Part shown: positions 25,401-34,800 of the stretch, in pieces
Numbering within the stretch: position 1 is the stretch's first letter
Layout: each line of letters opens with the position of its first letter
DNA from: Prostheceraeus crozeri
Taxonomy: Eukaryota; Platyhelminthes; Polycladida; Euryleptidae
Assembly (NCBI GenBank): GCA_907163375.1
Contig: CAJQUW010007460.1
Span: 251,501 to 315,500 of the forward strand
Direction: 5' to 3'
DNA: 64,000 nucleotides
Position numbers and translations under genes: made by a program
Notes under the pieces: generated by a model
What the model was told of the DNA's origin: nothing
The model's input: only the letters and a program-made list of their open reading frames with translations
Database searches by the model: none

Positions 25401-26955
25401 GAGCTATAGTCTGCTAACCGAGTATGTACCAACTTTTGTTATAGAATATTCATGTGGAGATAGATAATGTTGCTAGCTTTAAACGTTTCCGTTCGTGTTA
25501 CAACGTAGCCGTAATCCCAAAATGGCCCTTTTGTACTCACCCTTAGAGGGCTTCAGGCATACGAAAGAAGCTTTCCTTCACATCATTCGTTCATTCCAAT
25601 TCCTAAAGATGATCACAAGCATTTGGTTTCACTGACCGAAGATTCCGCGAGCATACCAACTAGCTTTCTCACCACTTCTGGAACAATGTCACCTACGAAA
25701 GGGCTCCTCATAGGTGGCACAAGGGAAGAGTTGTCTTATGTATTAAGGAATAGGATGCCCTCTGGTCATTTCTTAAAATCGGATAGACTAATCACGAAGA
25801 CATCGCTCAAATCCTGGAGTCAGGATCTGTATCGGGTTTGAAAAACCACTTACGTCAGTTCAGCATTGTGAATATTGCTTTACGTGTAAATGGTGGTAAT
25901 TATTTAGTGAGGACGAATCCTTTGTCAGAGTCTCTTGGACTTCTCACAACCTACAAACCTCTAGATTTTGAAGTGACTAATGGGGCTTTTCGGTTGATCT
26001 CAATTTATGGTGTGAGTCATCTCGTCGGCTCACGTTATCATCTGTTAGCAGATTATTCCATGGTATTTGGGTCTCTTTGGCTCTGTTAGCAATACGGTCA
26101 ATATTTGACACCAACGGCATGCGCAGCTCATTATGCAAGAGTTTTAAGAGAGGAGTTGAGTTTACATGGATGTCTTTGGCTTTTACAATTCGGTTATGAC
26201 TGTCTTTCATAGCATTTGTATTTGGAACTTCACTATGAATGGAGCTAGTTTAAGAACGTAGGCGAGATATTAGTGCCCCCTCTCGTCACCCTATTTATGC
26301 ATGCGTGGATGCGTGCTTGACTCATGATTTATTCGGACAGCCGTATATGGGTATTTTTGACGCGCCTTCCTATATCGTAAGAGCAGCAACTGCCTGCCTC
26401 GAGTACCGATTCAATAAGATTATTCGTTTGAGATTTGTACTGCATTTCAAGTAAGCTTGATCTCGATCTTACTACACAATAGGTTAGACAGATTACAAAA
26501 GTTGATATCGTTGAACATTGTTGATATGCTCAGTTCCAGTTTCGATAAATCGTTCTAATGAGATATTGTGTTTGATAATTCATTGAAGCTAGGTATCGTG
26601 TACGGGAACTATTGTGATTTAGATCATGTAAAAGTGTCAGACTGTGAATTAGCATAGACGCGAGTGCTGGCGTTGCGTTGTCGAGAGTAGGCTTATTCGA
26701 TGATTTAAAGATGGCCTATATTGCACTGCAGGCGATACAAATCTGGTAGCACACGTAAGGCACGATCAAGTATGTCCACAATGATCTTTCTCCGAGTATA
26801 TTTATTGTGTCTTAAACAACTTCTCACATTCACAGCACTTTTAGGCGGATACGCTTTATGTCCAACGTTGCAGTAGGAATCACAGCATATGGCAATGCCG
26901 TTTAATCTTTAAATGGGTGGACGAGACGGGACGTGTGCTAAAAGACTGTGAATCT
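16440..26955. other. 10.5-kb interior without recognisable genes
   Basis: Across this interval all six frames are broken at short intervals. The longest frames (17584-17931 plus, 23325-23621 minus, 24743-25030 plus) reach only about 100-115 codons and show no domain, no repeats and no codon bias that I can see. By eye the base composition looks more even than in the flanks and homopolymer runs are few. Flanking genes of the same element are long and open, so this contrast is real. Options are captured foreign DNA, rapidly evolving or heavily spliced genes, a long non-coding or packaging region, or a much older decayed block. I found no tRNA, rRNA or simple repeats in it. Confidence 0.6.
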
Positions 26956-27290
26956 TTGCAAATAGTCCCACCCCATTAACCGTCCCCCCCTATTATTCTC
27001 CCCCAACTTTTCTACCACACTTCCTCCCCTAAACCCCCCCCCCACTCAAACCCACGCCCTCCCTCCCCCCCTCTTCCCTGCCCCCCCCCCCCGCAGGGGA
27101 GCTGGGGGGTAAAGCGATCTGTGGGCGAGAAGTCCGTAGGGGGGTTCGAGGGGTCGCGCTGGCCGAAACCTCCAATATGAGACCATAACAACTGGGGGGG
27201 GAGATAAACTGTGGCGGCTTGTAGCTGCGTAAGGATCGAAGACGTCTTCTGCCAGGGAAGCATACGGGGGGGGCGTGGGGTACGGGACTG
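26956..27290. other. C-rich / G-rich skewed tract
   Basis: From about 26970 to 27093 the plus strand carries repeated runs of 5-13 C separated by short pyrimidine-rich spacers; from 27100 to 27280 G-runs of 5-8 follow. The composition would favour i-motif and G-quadruplex structures. The tract marks the border between the gene-free interior and the right-hand gene block. The terminal inverted repeats carry similar C-runs. Open frames over it (27012-27309 minus) are Pro/Gly-rich low-complexity readings and are not called. Confidence 0.7.
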
Positions 27291-27433
27291 CATCGGTTAA
27301 CGGGGTCATGGAGCGCGAGGTGTATCGGTTAGGAATTTACGGGGCAGGTATGCCATCCTCTAATGAAAAAATGATTTGTAAGTTCTATCATGATTTGAAA
27401 TAAAAACATCATGTCATGTTGGAAAATTGTTTT

Positions 27434-27979
27434 TTATTTTACAATCCGCTGGGTACGTACATACTCGATGAGATAGTCTAGGATCACATTTGCTTGTACA
27501 TGAGATTTTAGTCCAGTAATGATCACTTTACTATTATGAAAGATTGCCACATGCACAGGTAACCAACAACTAATGAGAGCTGCAGGAAAAAGTTCGGGTT
27601 CATAACACAAATTGTAACTGCTGGTACGAATCTTCAAAAATGATACACTTTCACTCAATTGAGTAGAGATCGCCATATTGTCCACAGTCAGATTCGACAT
27701 CACACACCTCTCCCTCTTCCATATCCGACGTAGTAGTCTCTGTAGCTCTAAGCGCATTGACTGCGCCGATGAATGAGAAAGGGCGCCGAGAATCTGTACA
27801 GTCCCATTTGGGAAGAGTTGAAGATTCCGTGAATTGTTCATCTTCACCACTAACATTTGAGGACGGCCCGGGTAATACTTGCTGTTTGGAAGGTATTGGT
27901 GTAATGTTGTGAGATCGATTTTGGTGTAGAGTCTGAAGCGACGGAGAATGTTGACGATGGTGTAGCGATGGCGCTTCAT
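27434..27979 (-). CDS. TATA-binding-protein-like (viral TBP-like) protein
   Basis: From the ATG at 27979 the frame gives 181 residues, the length of a bare TBP core. Two direct repeats are visible. Repeat 1 (about residues 5-85) has YTIVNIL, ID-L-T-T-L, KYYPGRPQMLVVKM and LFPNGTVQILGAL, matching the TBP order N-P-x-R-F-x-A-V-x-M-R then F-S-S-G-K-x-V-x-T-G-A. Repeat 2 (about 92-175) has MSNLTV, SYNLCYEPELFPAALI and IFHNSKVIITGLK. YEPELFP at 126-132 is identical to the human TBP signature, and FHNSKVIITG parallels FVSGKVVLTG. TBP binds the TATA-box minor groove and nucleates RNA polymerase II, III or I initiation. The frame lacks the variable N-terminal extension of cellular TBP and is far from any cellular copy, as in reported TBP homologues of white spot syndrome virus and some herpesviruses. 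AATAAA on the minus strand overlaps the stop codon. The 5' part overlaps the next frame upstream. Confidence 0.82.
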   Translation of the reverse strand: MKRHRYTIVNILRRFRLYTKIDLTTLHQYLPNSKYYPGRPQMLVVKMNNSRNLQLFPNGTVQILGALSHSSAQSMRLELQRLLRRIWKRERCVMSNLTVDNMAISTQLSESVSFLKIRTSSYNLCYEPELFPAALISCWLPVHVAIFHNSKVIITGLKSHVQANVILDYLIEYVRTQRIVK

Positions 27980-28301
27980 GATGAAGGAATGAGTAAATTG
28001 AGCGATGCACCTTCCTTTTATACTTCTCCCAACTACCTTGATGAAATGTGAAGTTAGTATGAAGTTGGGAATGATAGAGTTGAATTCGCCGATTGTTGAC
28101 GCGCAGCCAGATGCGATTTCCAATACGTGAATGTCTTTTCATATAGAAGTATTTCAAGTCCTTCATGATATGATGTAGAGATTGAAAATGACGATAAGAT
28201 AAAGCAAACTCTCTTCTCACATTTCCAGTTGAATCTTTGAAATAGACGTTTCGATCATGATCCGTTTCAATACGTTGTAGGGAATCTAATTTCCAACTCA
28301 T
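27651..28301 (-). CDS. Paralogous small protein 1 (possible PC4-like fold), overlaps TBP-like gene
   Basis: 216 residues from the ATG at 28301. The first 108 residues align with the neighbouring 28324-28680 protein: KLDSLQRIETD, NVYFKDSTGN, ALSYRHFQSL, HIMKDLKYF, IGNRIWL, SWEKYKRKVHRSI. Each half shows a few short strands followed by an amphipathic helix that starts with an aromatic residue, a layout reminiscent of the PC4/p15 single-stranded-DNA-binding coactivator fold; this is a weak structural guess. The C-terminal half (about 27651-27975) is Ser/Thr/Glu-rich and lies over the TBP-like gene in another frame, so it may be partly a shadow of that gene. The two genes overlap on one strand and may share a transcript. 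Confidence 0.55.
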   Translation of the reverse strand: MSWKLDSLQRIETDHDRNVYFKDSTGNVRREFALSYRHFQSLHHIMKDLKYFYMKRHSRIGNRIWLRVNNRRIQLYHSQLHTNFTFHQGSWEKYKRKVHRSIYSFLHHEAPSLHHRQHSPSLQTLHQNRSHNITPIPSKQQVLPGPSSNVSGEDEQFTESSTLPKWDCTDSRRPFSFIGAVNALRATETTTSDMEEGEVCDVESDCGQYGDLYSIE

Positions 28302-28323
28302 GGTGTGTGGTAGTCATGTCTGA

Positions 28324-28680
28324 TTAAGATTTGCATAGTAGGGCGATGAACTCACGACGAATAAATGTCATGATGGAGCGATGTATGTATCTTCTATACT
28401 TCTCCCAATTGTATTTGCGAAATGAGAAACAGTTTGCGGAATGAGAATGGCAGATTTGAATTTCATTTCTGTAATGTTGAAGCCAAACTTGATCACCCAA
28501 GGAGATGAATCTTAATGTTTCAAAATATTCCAAATCCCTCATGATATCATTGAGGTTGACAAATTGTCGCCATGTTAATGTAATACCTCTTGATGAATGA
28601 CCATGAGAATTTTTGAAATGTACGTTTCCATTACGATCAACTCTGATATATTGTAGAGAGTCCAAAATCCAAGTCTTCAT
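28324..28680 (-). CDS. Paralogous small protein 2 (possible PC4-like fold)
   Basis: 118 residues from the ATG at 28680 (ILDSLQYIRVD follows). It aligns over its whole length with the N-terminal half of the 27651-28301 protein, at roughly one third identity, so the pair arose by duplication inside the element or in an ancestor. Conserved points are LDSLQ, GNV-F-K, L-WRQF-NL, IM-DL-YF, the G-Q-VWL strand and NWEKYRRYIHRSI. Family unknown. Start codons of the two paralogues line up, which supports both. It is transcribed divergently from the 28716 gene with only 35 bp between the two ATGs. Confidence 0.6.
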   Translation of the reverse strand: MKTWILDSLQYIRVDRNGNVHFKNSHGHSSRGITLTWRQFVNLNDIMRDLEYFETLRFISLGDQVWLQHYRNEIQICHSHSANCFSFRKYNWEKYRRYIHRSIMTFIRREFIALLCKS

Positions 28681-28715
28681 GATGTTATGCAAAGCCGCAG
28701 ATCAGCAATATAAAA
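28681..28715. promoter_or_regulatory. Very short divergent promoter region
   Basis: Only 35 bp separate the start of the minus-strand 28680 gene and the plus-strand 28716 gene. The right side contains ATATAAAA abutting the ATG (28708-28715). Such compact head-to-head starts leave almost no 5' leader and resemble virus-type rather than host-type organisation; transcription may start inside the neighbouring gene. Confidence 0.45.
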
Positions 28716-30113
28716 ATGTCGTTTTATCATATTTTGCTTAGCAATGCGGCTACAAAGAGATTTGCTAGTAATCGAGCCGCACTCTTTTCTACTCCCATTG
28801 ATCATACACAACAGCTAAATGGAAATTGGGAAGTGGGTGTCACTCAACTTGTTTATAGCAACTGTGTCTATACTTTTGATCATGAGGTGATGACTATTAA
28901 TATGAGACGCACAGCTGCTTACCAATGTGAAAAGGGCTGCCGAGTATACATTCCACAGTGGCCAAAGAAAGATCTCTTATCATGTAAAAAGTTTATATAT
29001 GATTTCCTGAATAAAGCGTGTAAACATATTGTCCAATTTACTGCGCACAATGATGATCACAATTATGTACATCATGTCGTTGAGAAAGATTGGATTGTTG
29101 GTTTAAGTCCAAGTTTAAGAAATGATTTAGGTTACCTCGCTAGCGCCTTAACAAGCTATGATAATTTTAACGTTAATTACCACATAAGTGGTCATAAACA
29201 GTTAATATATCGAGAGGAAGCTTATTATGTAGATCTTAATCCAAGAAATGAGAAGACGTTGGTGAAGAAGATTGTGATTAAGCCAAGAAAGACAAACATG
29301 ACTCCTGAAACATTATTGAAGAAATTTAATTATCTCCTTCGAGTTGATGGTAAACAAGTGGCAACATTGACTTATATCAAATCATCTAATCATATTGCAA
29401 TAAGTAAATTAAATGATGATGATCTAGTATTAGCTTGTTCAAAAGATTTTCATCAGTTCTTACGACATCGTTCTGCAGCTGTTCATGGAAAATCTGATAT
29501 GCAACATTTACCATGTGAAAGGTCAAATCAATTTGATACAGAATGGGCCGTATCTTTATACAGAAAGTGTGTAGAGCCTTTAGGTGGTATCTTATATGAA
29601 ACAAGAGTGTTGATGCCTCGCATTATTACTTCGGTTAAATTGGTTATAGATTATTTAAATGAAGTGATTAATGAGCAACATATTTCATTTTCTGAAAAAG
29701 AAGGTGATTTGTCTCTCACTATAAGTGGAAAAGGTATTGAACTAATTATGGATAAAACTCTAATGGACATTTTGGGTTTTGATCAAAATATCTTTAAAAG
29801 TGGTACTGTAACCAAAGCTAGTGCAGACATGTCGCTATCGCGTCGTATTAACTATTTTCAGATATATTCCAATATTGGTGAAGATGTACGTGTGGGAGAT
29901 GTTGAAGCTCCATTGCTAGCAATGATACCATACCAGCCAAAAAGCTGCAGTATTTTATCTGAGCATACTTTCAAGAAAGTGCATTATACAAAGCTGAAAT
30001 CAAACTACATCCCACAAATTGATATTGCCATTTATGACGATGCTGGTGCGTTGATTCCTTTTCATAAAGATGCTGTGACAAGTATCACACTCCATTTCCG
30101 AATGAAGAGTTAA
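28716..30113 (+). CDS. F54H12.2-type protein 1, structural role suspected
   Basis: 465 residues. The N-terminus carries the pattern YHILLSNAATKRFASN...GNWEVGVTQLVYS, and the C-terminus (about residues 380-465) reads INYFQIYSNIGEDVRVGDVE-APLLAMIPYQ...HYTKL...IPQIDIAIYDDAGALIPF...SITLHFRM. Both ends match the uncharacterised F54H12.2-like proteins that accompany polB in animal Maverick-type elements: a G-x-W-E-V-x-L/V strand at the front and a VGD-APLL...D-x-G-x-x-I/V-P-F...L-H-F-R strand set at the end. The role is not established; a capsid-associated protein would fit the beta-rich pattern. It is followed by a paralogue that starts on its stop codon. The frame is open throughout. Confidence 0.65.
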   Translation: MSFYHILLSNAATKRFASNRAALFSTPIDHTQQLNGNWEVGVTQLVYSNCVYTFDHEVMTINMRRTAAYQCEKGCRVYIPQWPKKDLLSCKKFIYDFLNKACKHIVQFTAHNDDHNYVHHVVEKDWIVGLSPSLRNDLGYLASALTSYDNFNVNYHISGHKQLIYREEAYYVDLNPRNEKTLVKKIVIKPRKTNMTPETLLKKFNYLLRVDGKQVATLTYIKSSNHIAISKLNDDDLVLACSKDFHQFLRHRSAAVHGKSDMQHLPCERSNQFDTEWAVSLYRKCVEPLGGILYETRVLMPRIITSVKLVIDYLNEVINEQHISFSEKEGDLSLTISGKGIELIMDKTLMDILGFDQNIFKSGTVTKASADMSLSRRINYFQIYSNIGEDVRVGDVEAPLLAMIPYQPKSCSILSEHTFKKVHYTKLKSNYIPQIDIAIYDDAGALIPFHKDAVTSITLHFRMKS

Positions 30114-30151
30114 TGCAAAAGTATGCTAATATATTTTCCAATGTGAATAAT

Positions 30152-31672
30152 ATGGAAAGTGAAAATAAGGACTCGTTTCTAATCTACTTGCCCAGTAATG
30201 CTTCTATGAATAAATTTCCCAAAAATAAACCATCAGACTATCGAGTAGAATTAAATCGTCCACTACATTTAGAAGGTGAATGGGAGGTTGGCGTTTCCAG
30301 TATTTGCTATGATAGCAATATTCAGAATGCGAATGATTTGGAAGAAATGATATTGACTCCTCGCACCCATGATGGAATAATGATGAATAATGCATTTCAG
30401 TTCCCATACAATTTAACATCAGATGGAAAGTGGAACTATGAATGGATTCAGATAAAATCAGATTCTTATGAACCATTTGGGAATGAGAAAATTATTAAGG
30501 CATTCAATAGTGGTAATACTTCCATCATGAAGAATAAAAATCAGAGAGCTTATGAGTTTACTATCTATCATTGGAGTGGGAGACAGTTCCTTCGCTTTCA
30601 TTCTTTTACTAAAGGTCTTACACTGAGGTTGGATAATGAATTCTATCCACATCTTGGTTTTGGTCATGGACTACATCTAACGTCAATTGCTACTGCAAAT
30701 GTTAGAAAAGTTTATTCAAATCGAATCAACAAATTTCATTATAGATTTAAAATATTTGATGAAGATGTTGTAGAATGCGAAGAACGCATCATTTTGAAAA
30801 AGCGTGGTGTTCAACCTTTATCACTTATTGAGTTAGTAAAACGATGGGATGAGACTGTGGGTAAGAAGTATGGAGAGAAAATTATGGCGGACAAAAATAA
30901 GTTGGTTATTCAGAAATATAATGACAAACTTACAGTTTATTTCTCTCCAACCTTGCGCCATTTTGTAAGACATTATACACCTATTATTGGAAGCGGTGTG
31001 GTGTATGCTTCTCATGAATATCACACTAAAGCTGATTCAGTTAATGATGAATGGTGGGTGGACATCTATGGTGATCGCATCAAGAAAATTTACCAGTCTT
31101 ATCAAGAATCTAAAGTTGCTATCAATATAATGCCGCGTCTATATCATACAGTTGAAAGCTTCATTCATGTAGTAAATCCTTATATACAACAGAAGTTGAA
31201 GCATGTGATGAAAAGTAAATATGATGTAAAGACACACCACATTTCGTTTTCAATTGAAAATCAACGCGTTGTTCTGAAACTGGGCGATGACATTCAATGT
31301 CAATTGAGTAAAAATTTGAAAAAACTCTTTGGTTTTTCAATGCTACAAACTGTGTTTACTGCTGCGCATACGATTGGTATAGAAACACCAATGACACTTG
31401 ATAAACATGAACAGCACCTTTACATTCAAAGTGATTTGATTCTACCTATTTCTGTTGGTGAGAAAAAAGAATACATTTTACGCGATTTCATTCATGATAA
31501 AGACGCTTCATATGGAATAGTCGAGAAGATGTTTGAATCTATTTTCTATCATCCCGTCATCAAACAAACTATACCCTCTATTGCTATCAAAATTACCAAT
31601 GGTTTACAAGAGTGCATCCATGTGAAAGATACTAAATCCCTCGTAACTTTAGTGTTTCGGAAAACAAAGTGA
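30152..31672 (+). CDS. F54H12.2-type protein 2, paralogue of the preceding gene
   Basis: The frame opens at 30113, overlapping the previous stop (TAATG), but the ATG at 30152 gives MESENKDSFLIYLPSNASMNKFP, which lines up with the paralogue's start, so I prefer it (506 residues). Shared landmarks are F-LIYLPSNAS...KPSDYRVELNRPLHLEGEWEVGVSSI, a central FSPTLRHFVRHYTPIIG segment matching FHQFLRHRSAAVHG in protein 1, and a C-terminal LYIQSDLILPISVGEKKEYILRD...SIAIKITNG...LVTLVFRK. A dicistronic arrangement or an internal start is implied by the zero spacing. AATAAA follows at 31696. The role is unknown, as for protein 1. Confidence 0.65.
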   Translation: MESENKDSFLIYLPSNASMNKFPKNKPSDYRVELNRPLHLEGEWEVGVSSICYDSNIQNANDLEEMILTPRTHDGIMMNNAFQFPYNLTSDGKWNYEWIQIKSDSYEPFGNEKIIKAFNSGNTSIMKNKNQRAYEFTIYHWSGRQFLRFHSFTKGLTLRLDNEFYPHLGFGHGLHLTSIATANVRKVYSNRINKFHYRFKIFDEDVVECEERIILKKRGVQPLSLIELVKRWDETVGKKYGEKIMADKNKLVIQKYNDKLTVYFSPTLRHFVRHYTPIIGSGVVYASHEYHTKADSVNDEWWVDIYGDRIKKIYQSYQESKVAINIMPRLYHTVESFIHVVNPYIQQKLKHVMKSKYDVKTHHISFSIENQRVVLKLGDDIQCQLSKNLKKLFGFSMLQTVFTAAHTIGIETPMTLDKHEQHLYIQSDLILPISVGEKKEYILRDFIHDKDASYGIVEKMFESIFYHPVIKQTIPSIAIKITNGLQECIHVKDTKSLVTLVFRKTK

Positions 31673-31695
31673 AGTCATTGTGATATGTTTATTGA

Positions 31696-31701
31696 AATAA
31701 A
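31696..31701 (+). terminator. Poly(A) signal AATAAA
   Basis: AATAAA lies 24 bp after the stop of the 30152-31672 gene and would end the plus-strand transcript of the two F54H12.2-type genes before it meets the convergent polB transcript. Confidence 0.6.
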
Positions 31702-31851
31702 AATATGTATATGAAAAAGTCTTTTCACAGATATAGGGGGAATGAGCTGACTGTAGGCATATATTCACAAGGAAGAAACGATCTCATGCGATACATAAAA
31801 CAACCATGTATATCTACAAAAAGCAACATCAAAATACTGAGTTAAAGTTGA

Positions 31852-34800
31852 TTATGTCAATACATCTCCTGAATGTGGTAGCGTGAGTTTTATTCTTTTG
31901 GGTGGAGGTATGTTTGTGTCAGGATGTCCATGTGGAAGAGATGTGTTATGTCCTATCCAACACCTCTTATCCTCCCATGCTGAAAGTGCTCGTTTCTTGA
32001 ACGTGTACGTTTTCACAGTATGAACTTGAGATTTTAAGATTGTCATATTGACAAACGTTATAGTTTTATTTTTATAGGCCTTCTTATAGGACCGATGTTT
32101 CATTTTATGAACAATGGATTTTGATATACCTTTAGCACGCTTAATACTATCTGCACATTCTTTTAATTTCATGGAATACATTTTAGGACGGAGGAGAATC
32201 ATTTCATCTATTTCCTTTCCTGCTGTTTCATCCTTAAAACAACCAAGTTTGGCTTTATTCTGTATGGAATAGAGTGGATGAGTGGGATTGTAGTTAGATG
32301 TGTCGAGATATTTTTCTAATGACTTGCCTACTTCATTAAAATTTAAATCTTTTTGAGTGGTAATTCCTAAAAAGAAACTATCTGTATCACCACCCAGCAA
32401 GCGAACCTCTTTTACGAGAGGGCATGGTTTTAATATTTTGTAGAAGAGTTGATACATTTCAAGCTTGGAATAATCTAAAACGGCTTGCCCAATATAGATA
32501 GGTTTGCACAACTCAACTTCTGATTTAATCATTTTAACACCTACAAGATCCTCATCGATGATGTCTCTATCAATGAAAAGAGGTGATGAGGTCAATTTGT
32601 GATATTTTTGTTCATCAACGACTAGTTTGTAATTCATACGTTTTCTAACATCCTCCATGGTCTTTCCGAAAAGACTGTTATTCTTATATTTATAAAAATC
32701 CTTTTCAAAATTATTTTGGGCGAGTGCACGTTTTTGACTGTTACTATCTACGTAGGGTTTGAGGAAGGCTTTCTGTCTAAATTTGATAATGCGGTGAACT
32801 GACTTTAGAAGCATGCCCATTTCTAAATAGAATTTTAATATGCAGAAGTGTACGAGATAATTTTTCTTATCATATTGGGTGAGTAAAAGTTTGCGGCATG
32901 GTTTGTACCTTGGCTGTCCACACTCTGTTAAGTTATTATGAAATTGTGACATGAATGGTGAAAACATATCTTCAGTCACTTCACCAGATTCAGGTGCGAG
33001 TGGGAAATCAGCAGTTTTATTTTTAATACTATTTGGATAAATCAAATCCACTTCAAAATAATATCCCCAATCACCTTCATCTGGAATCTTCAGTATGTTT
33101 GAAGGGTTGGAGTAATACTCAAGCTCATCTTGATTTAACCAACTAAACTCGGAATGAGGTAGTGGTTTAGACAGTGAACTGCCATATAAATTATTTTGGT
33201 CATAGTACTTTAGGTGGATATGATCATCACCTACTGTTTCAGATTTTATATGATGTTTATTTACAAATGTGAGACCACCGCGTATTCCGCGCTCAAATAT
33301 ATTATACATCTCCGGGTCTTGTAAGAGATGAATGGTCTCACCAGTCATTTTAAAGGCTGATTTAAAGGACATGGCTGGTAGACTGACAAAGTGGATAGGA
33401 TCTAATTTGTCTTCTAATGCCACTCGTCGAAATTCCTGAAAGACATCAGCCAGCAAAATGACATCTAATTCTAAGTAAGCCATCATATAATCGCCAAACG
33501 TTTTACAATCAAATTTTAACCATGCCTCTTGAGCATGTTCATAGTCCTCTACTGGACAATCTTGACCCGTCAAATCGATTTTGAATTTGTCAATGGAAGG
33601 AAGGGTTGTTTCATTTAGTTTAGACATTGAGCTAAAATACGCATAGGGAAAGACTCCTTTGCGAGTGATCATGTCATCCGTTAAGTTTGGATAGTGTTTC
33701 TTCAAAGTTTGACTATGGGGAAGAAACTTGAGATTTCGAACGAGAGAAGCTAGTGACGCTGACATGAATTGAAATGAATCTAAAAATTTTATTTCGAAGA
33801 AGACTGTCTTATTTTCTTTAGTTTTATCTACTGGTACTTTTGCTGTCATTGCCATGAATTTTTCTCTCGTTTGTGCTATAACATTGAACTGCCACGATTT
33901 CATCTGGCTCAACCCTCCTTTTATGAGCATATGACTGTCATAGCCCTTAAAGTTATGAAAAATGACGGGTAGTACACGACGTCTCAACCTAAGTGAAAAG
34001 TTACATTTGGAGCAGAGTGCGTTTCTAAATTTACCAGTGATGTGATCATGATCACGCACTTTCTTAATTTTATCGTCATCAAACGTTTTATGACATTTAG
34101 GGCACGATGTGCAACTTTCAAATTTCTGTTTGTCTTCATCTGACATATGTAGTGACTTACGCTGCAATTGTGAATCATATGATTGTTGAAATTTAGCAGC
34201 TTTATCGAGAAATTCTAGAAATTTTGAAATGCAATCTTCACCTTGCCAAGTATGCATTTTGTTTTGTCTATTCCTAAAGTGGTCATGCCATACTTCATAG
34301 CAGGATATGGCTGCTGGTTTGTGGATGATATCATCAATGTAGCATTCTATGTCTGCGTAAATGATACGCAGGGGACTTAATTCGTCACCATTATCCCTAT
34401 GTGAAAATATTTTATCTTTGGGCATGCGTTCCATTTGTAATTTACCTCGCTTGCACCATTCATAGTGAGTTTCAAATTTATCTTTACTCAAAAAGGAGCG
34501 GATACAGTGGTGGCATACAAAATGTTCACCTCTTTTAGAGTGCCCCAAGTGAGTGTACAAGCGAGAGATTTTGGGAATACCACAGTAGTGCCATTCCTCG
34601 CTATCATCTTGTTTTACTAATAAGAGGTTGACTACACGTTCATAACAAGTTGAACGTGAATTATAGCGGGCACCCTTCAACCCCTTCTCCCACACGTGAA
34701 CGACAATTTTAATCTTATTATGTTTTTCGAACGTTTCTACATCTTTGATTTTCATGTTGTCACTATCACAACCTTCAAAGTCTAGTTCATCCTCCCACTG

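Noticed and set aside
27012-27309. Minus-strand frames rich in Pro, Gly and Arg
   Set aside because: They lie over the C/G-run tract and reflect low-complexity sequence rather than protein coding.
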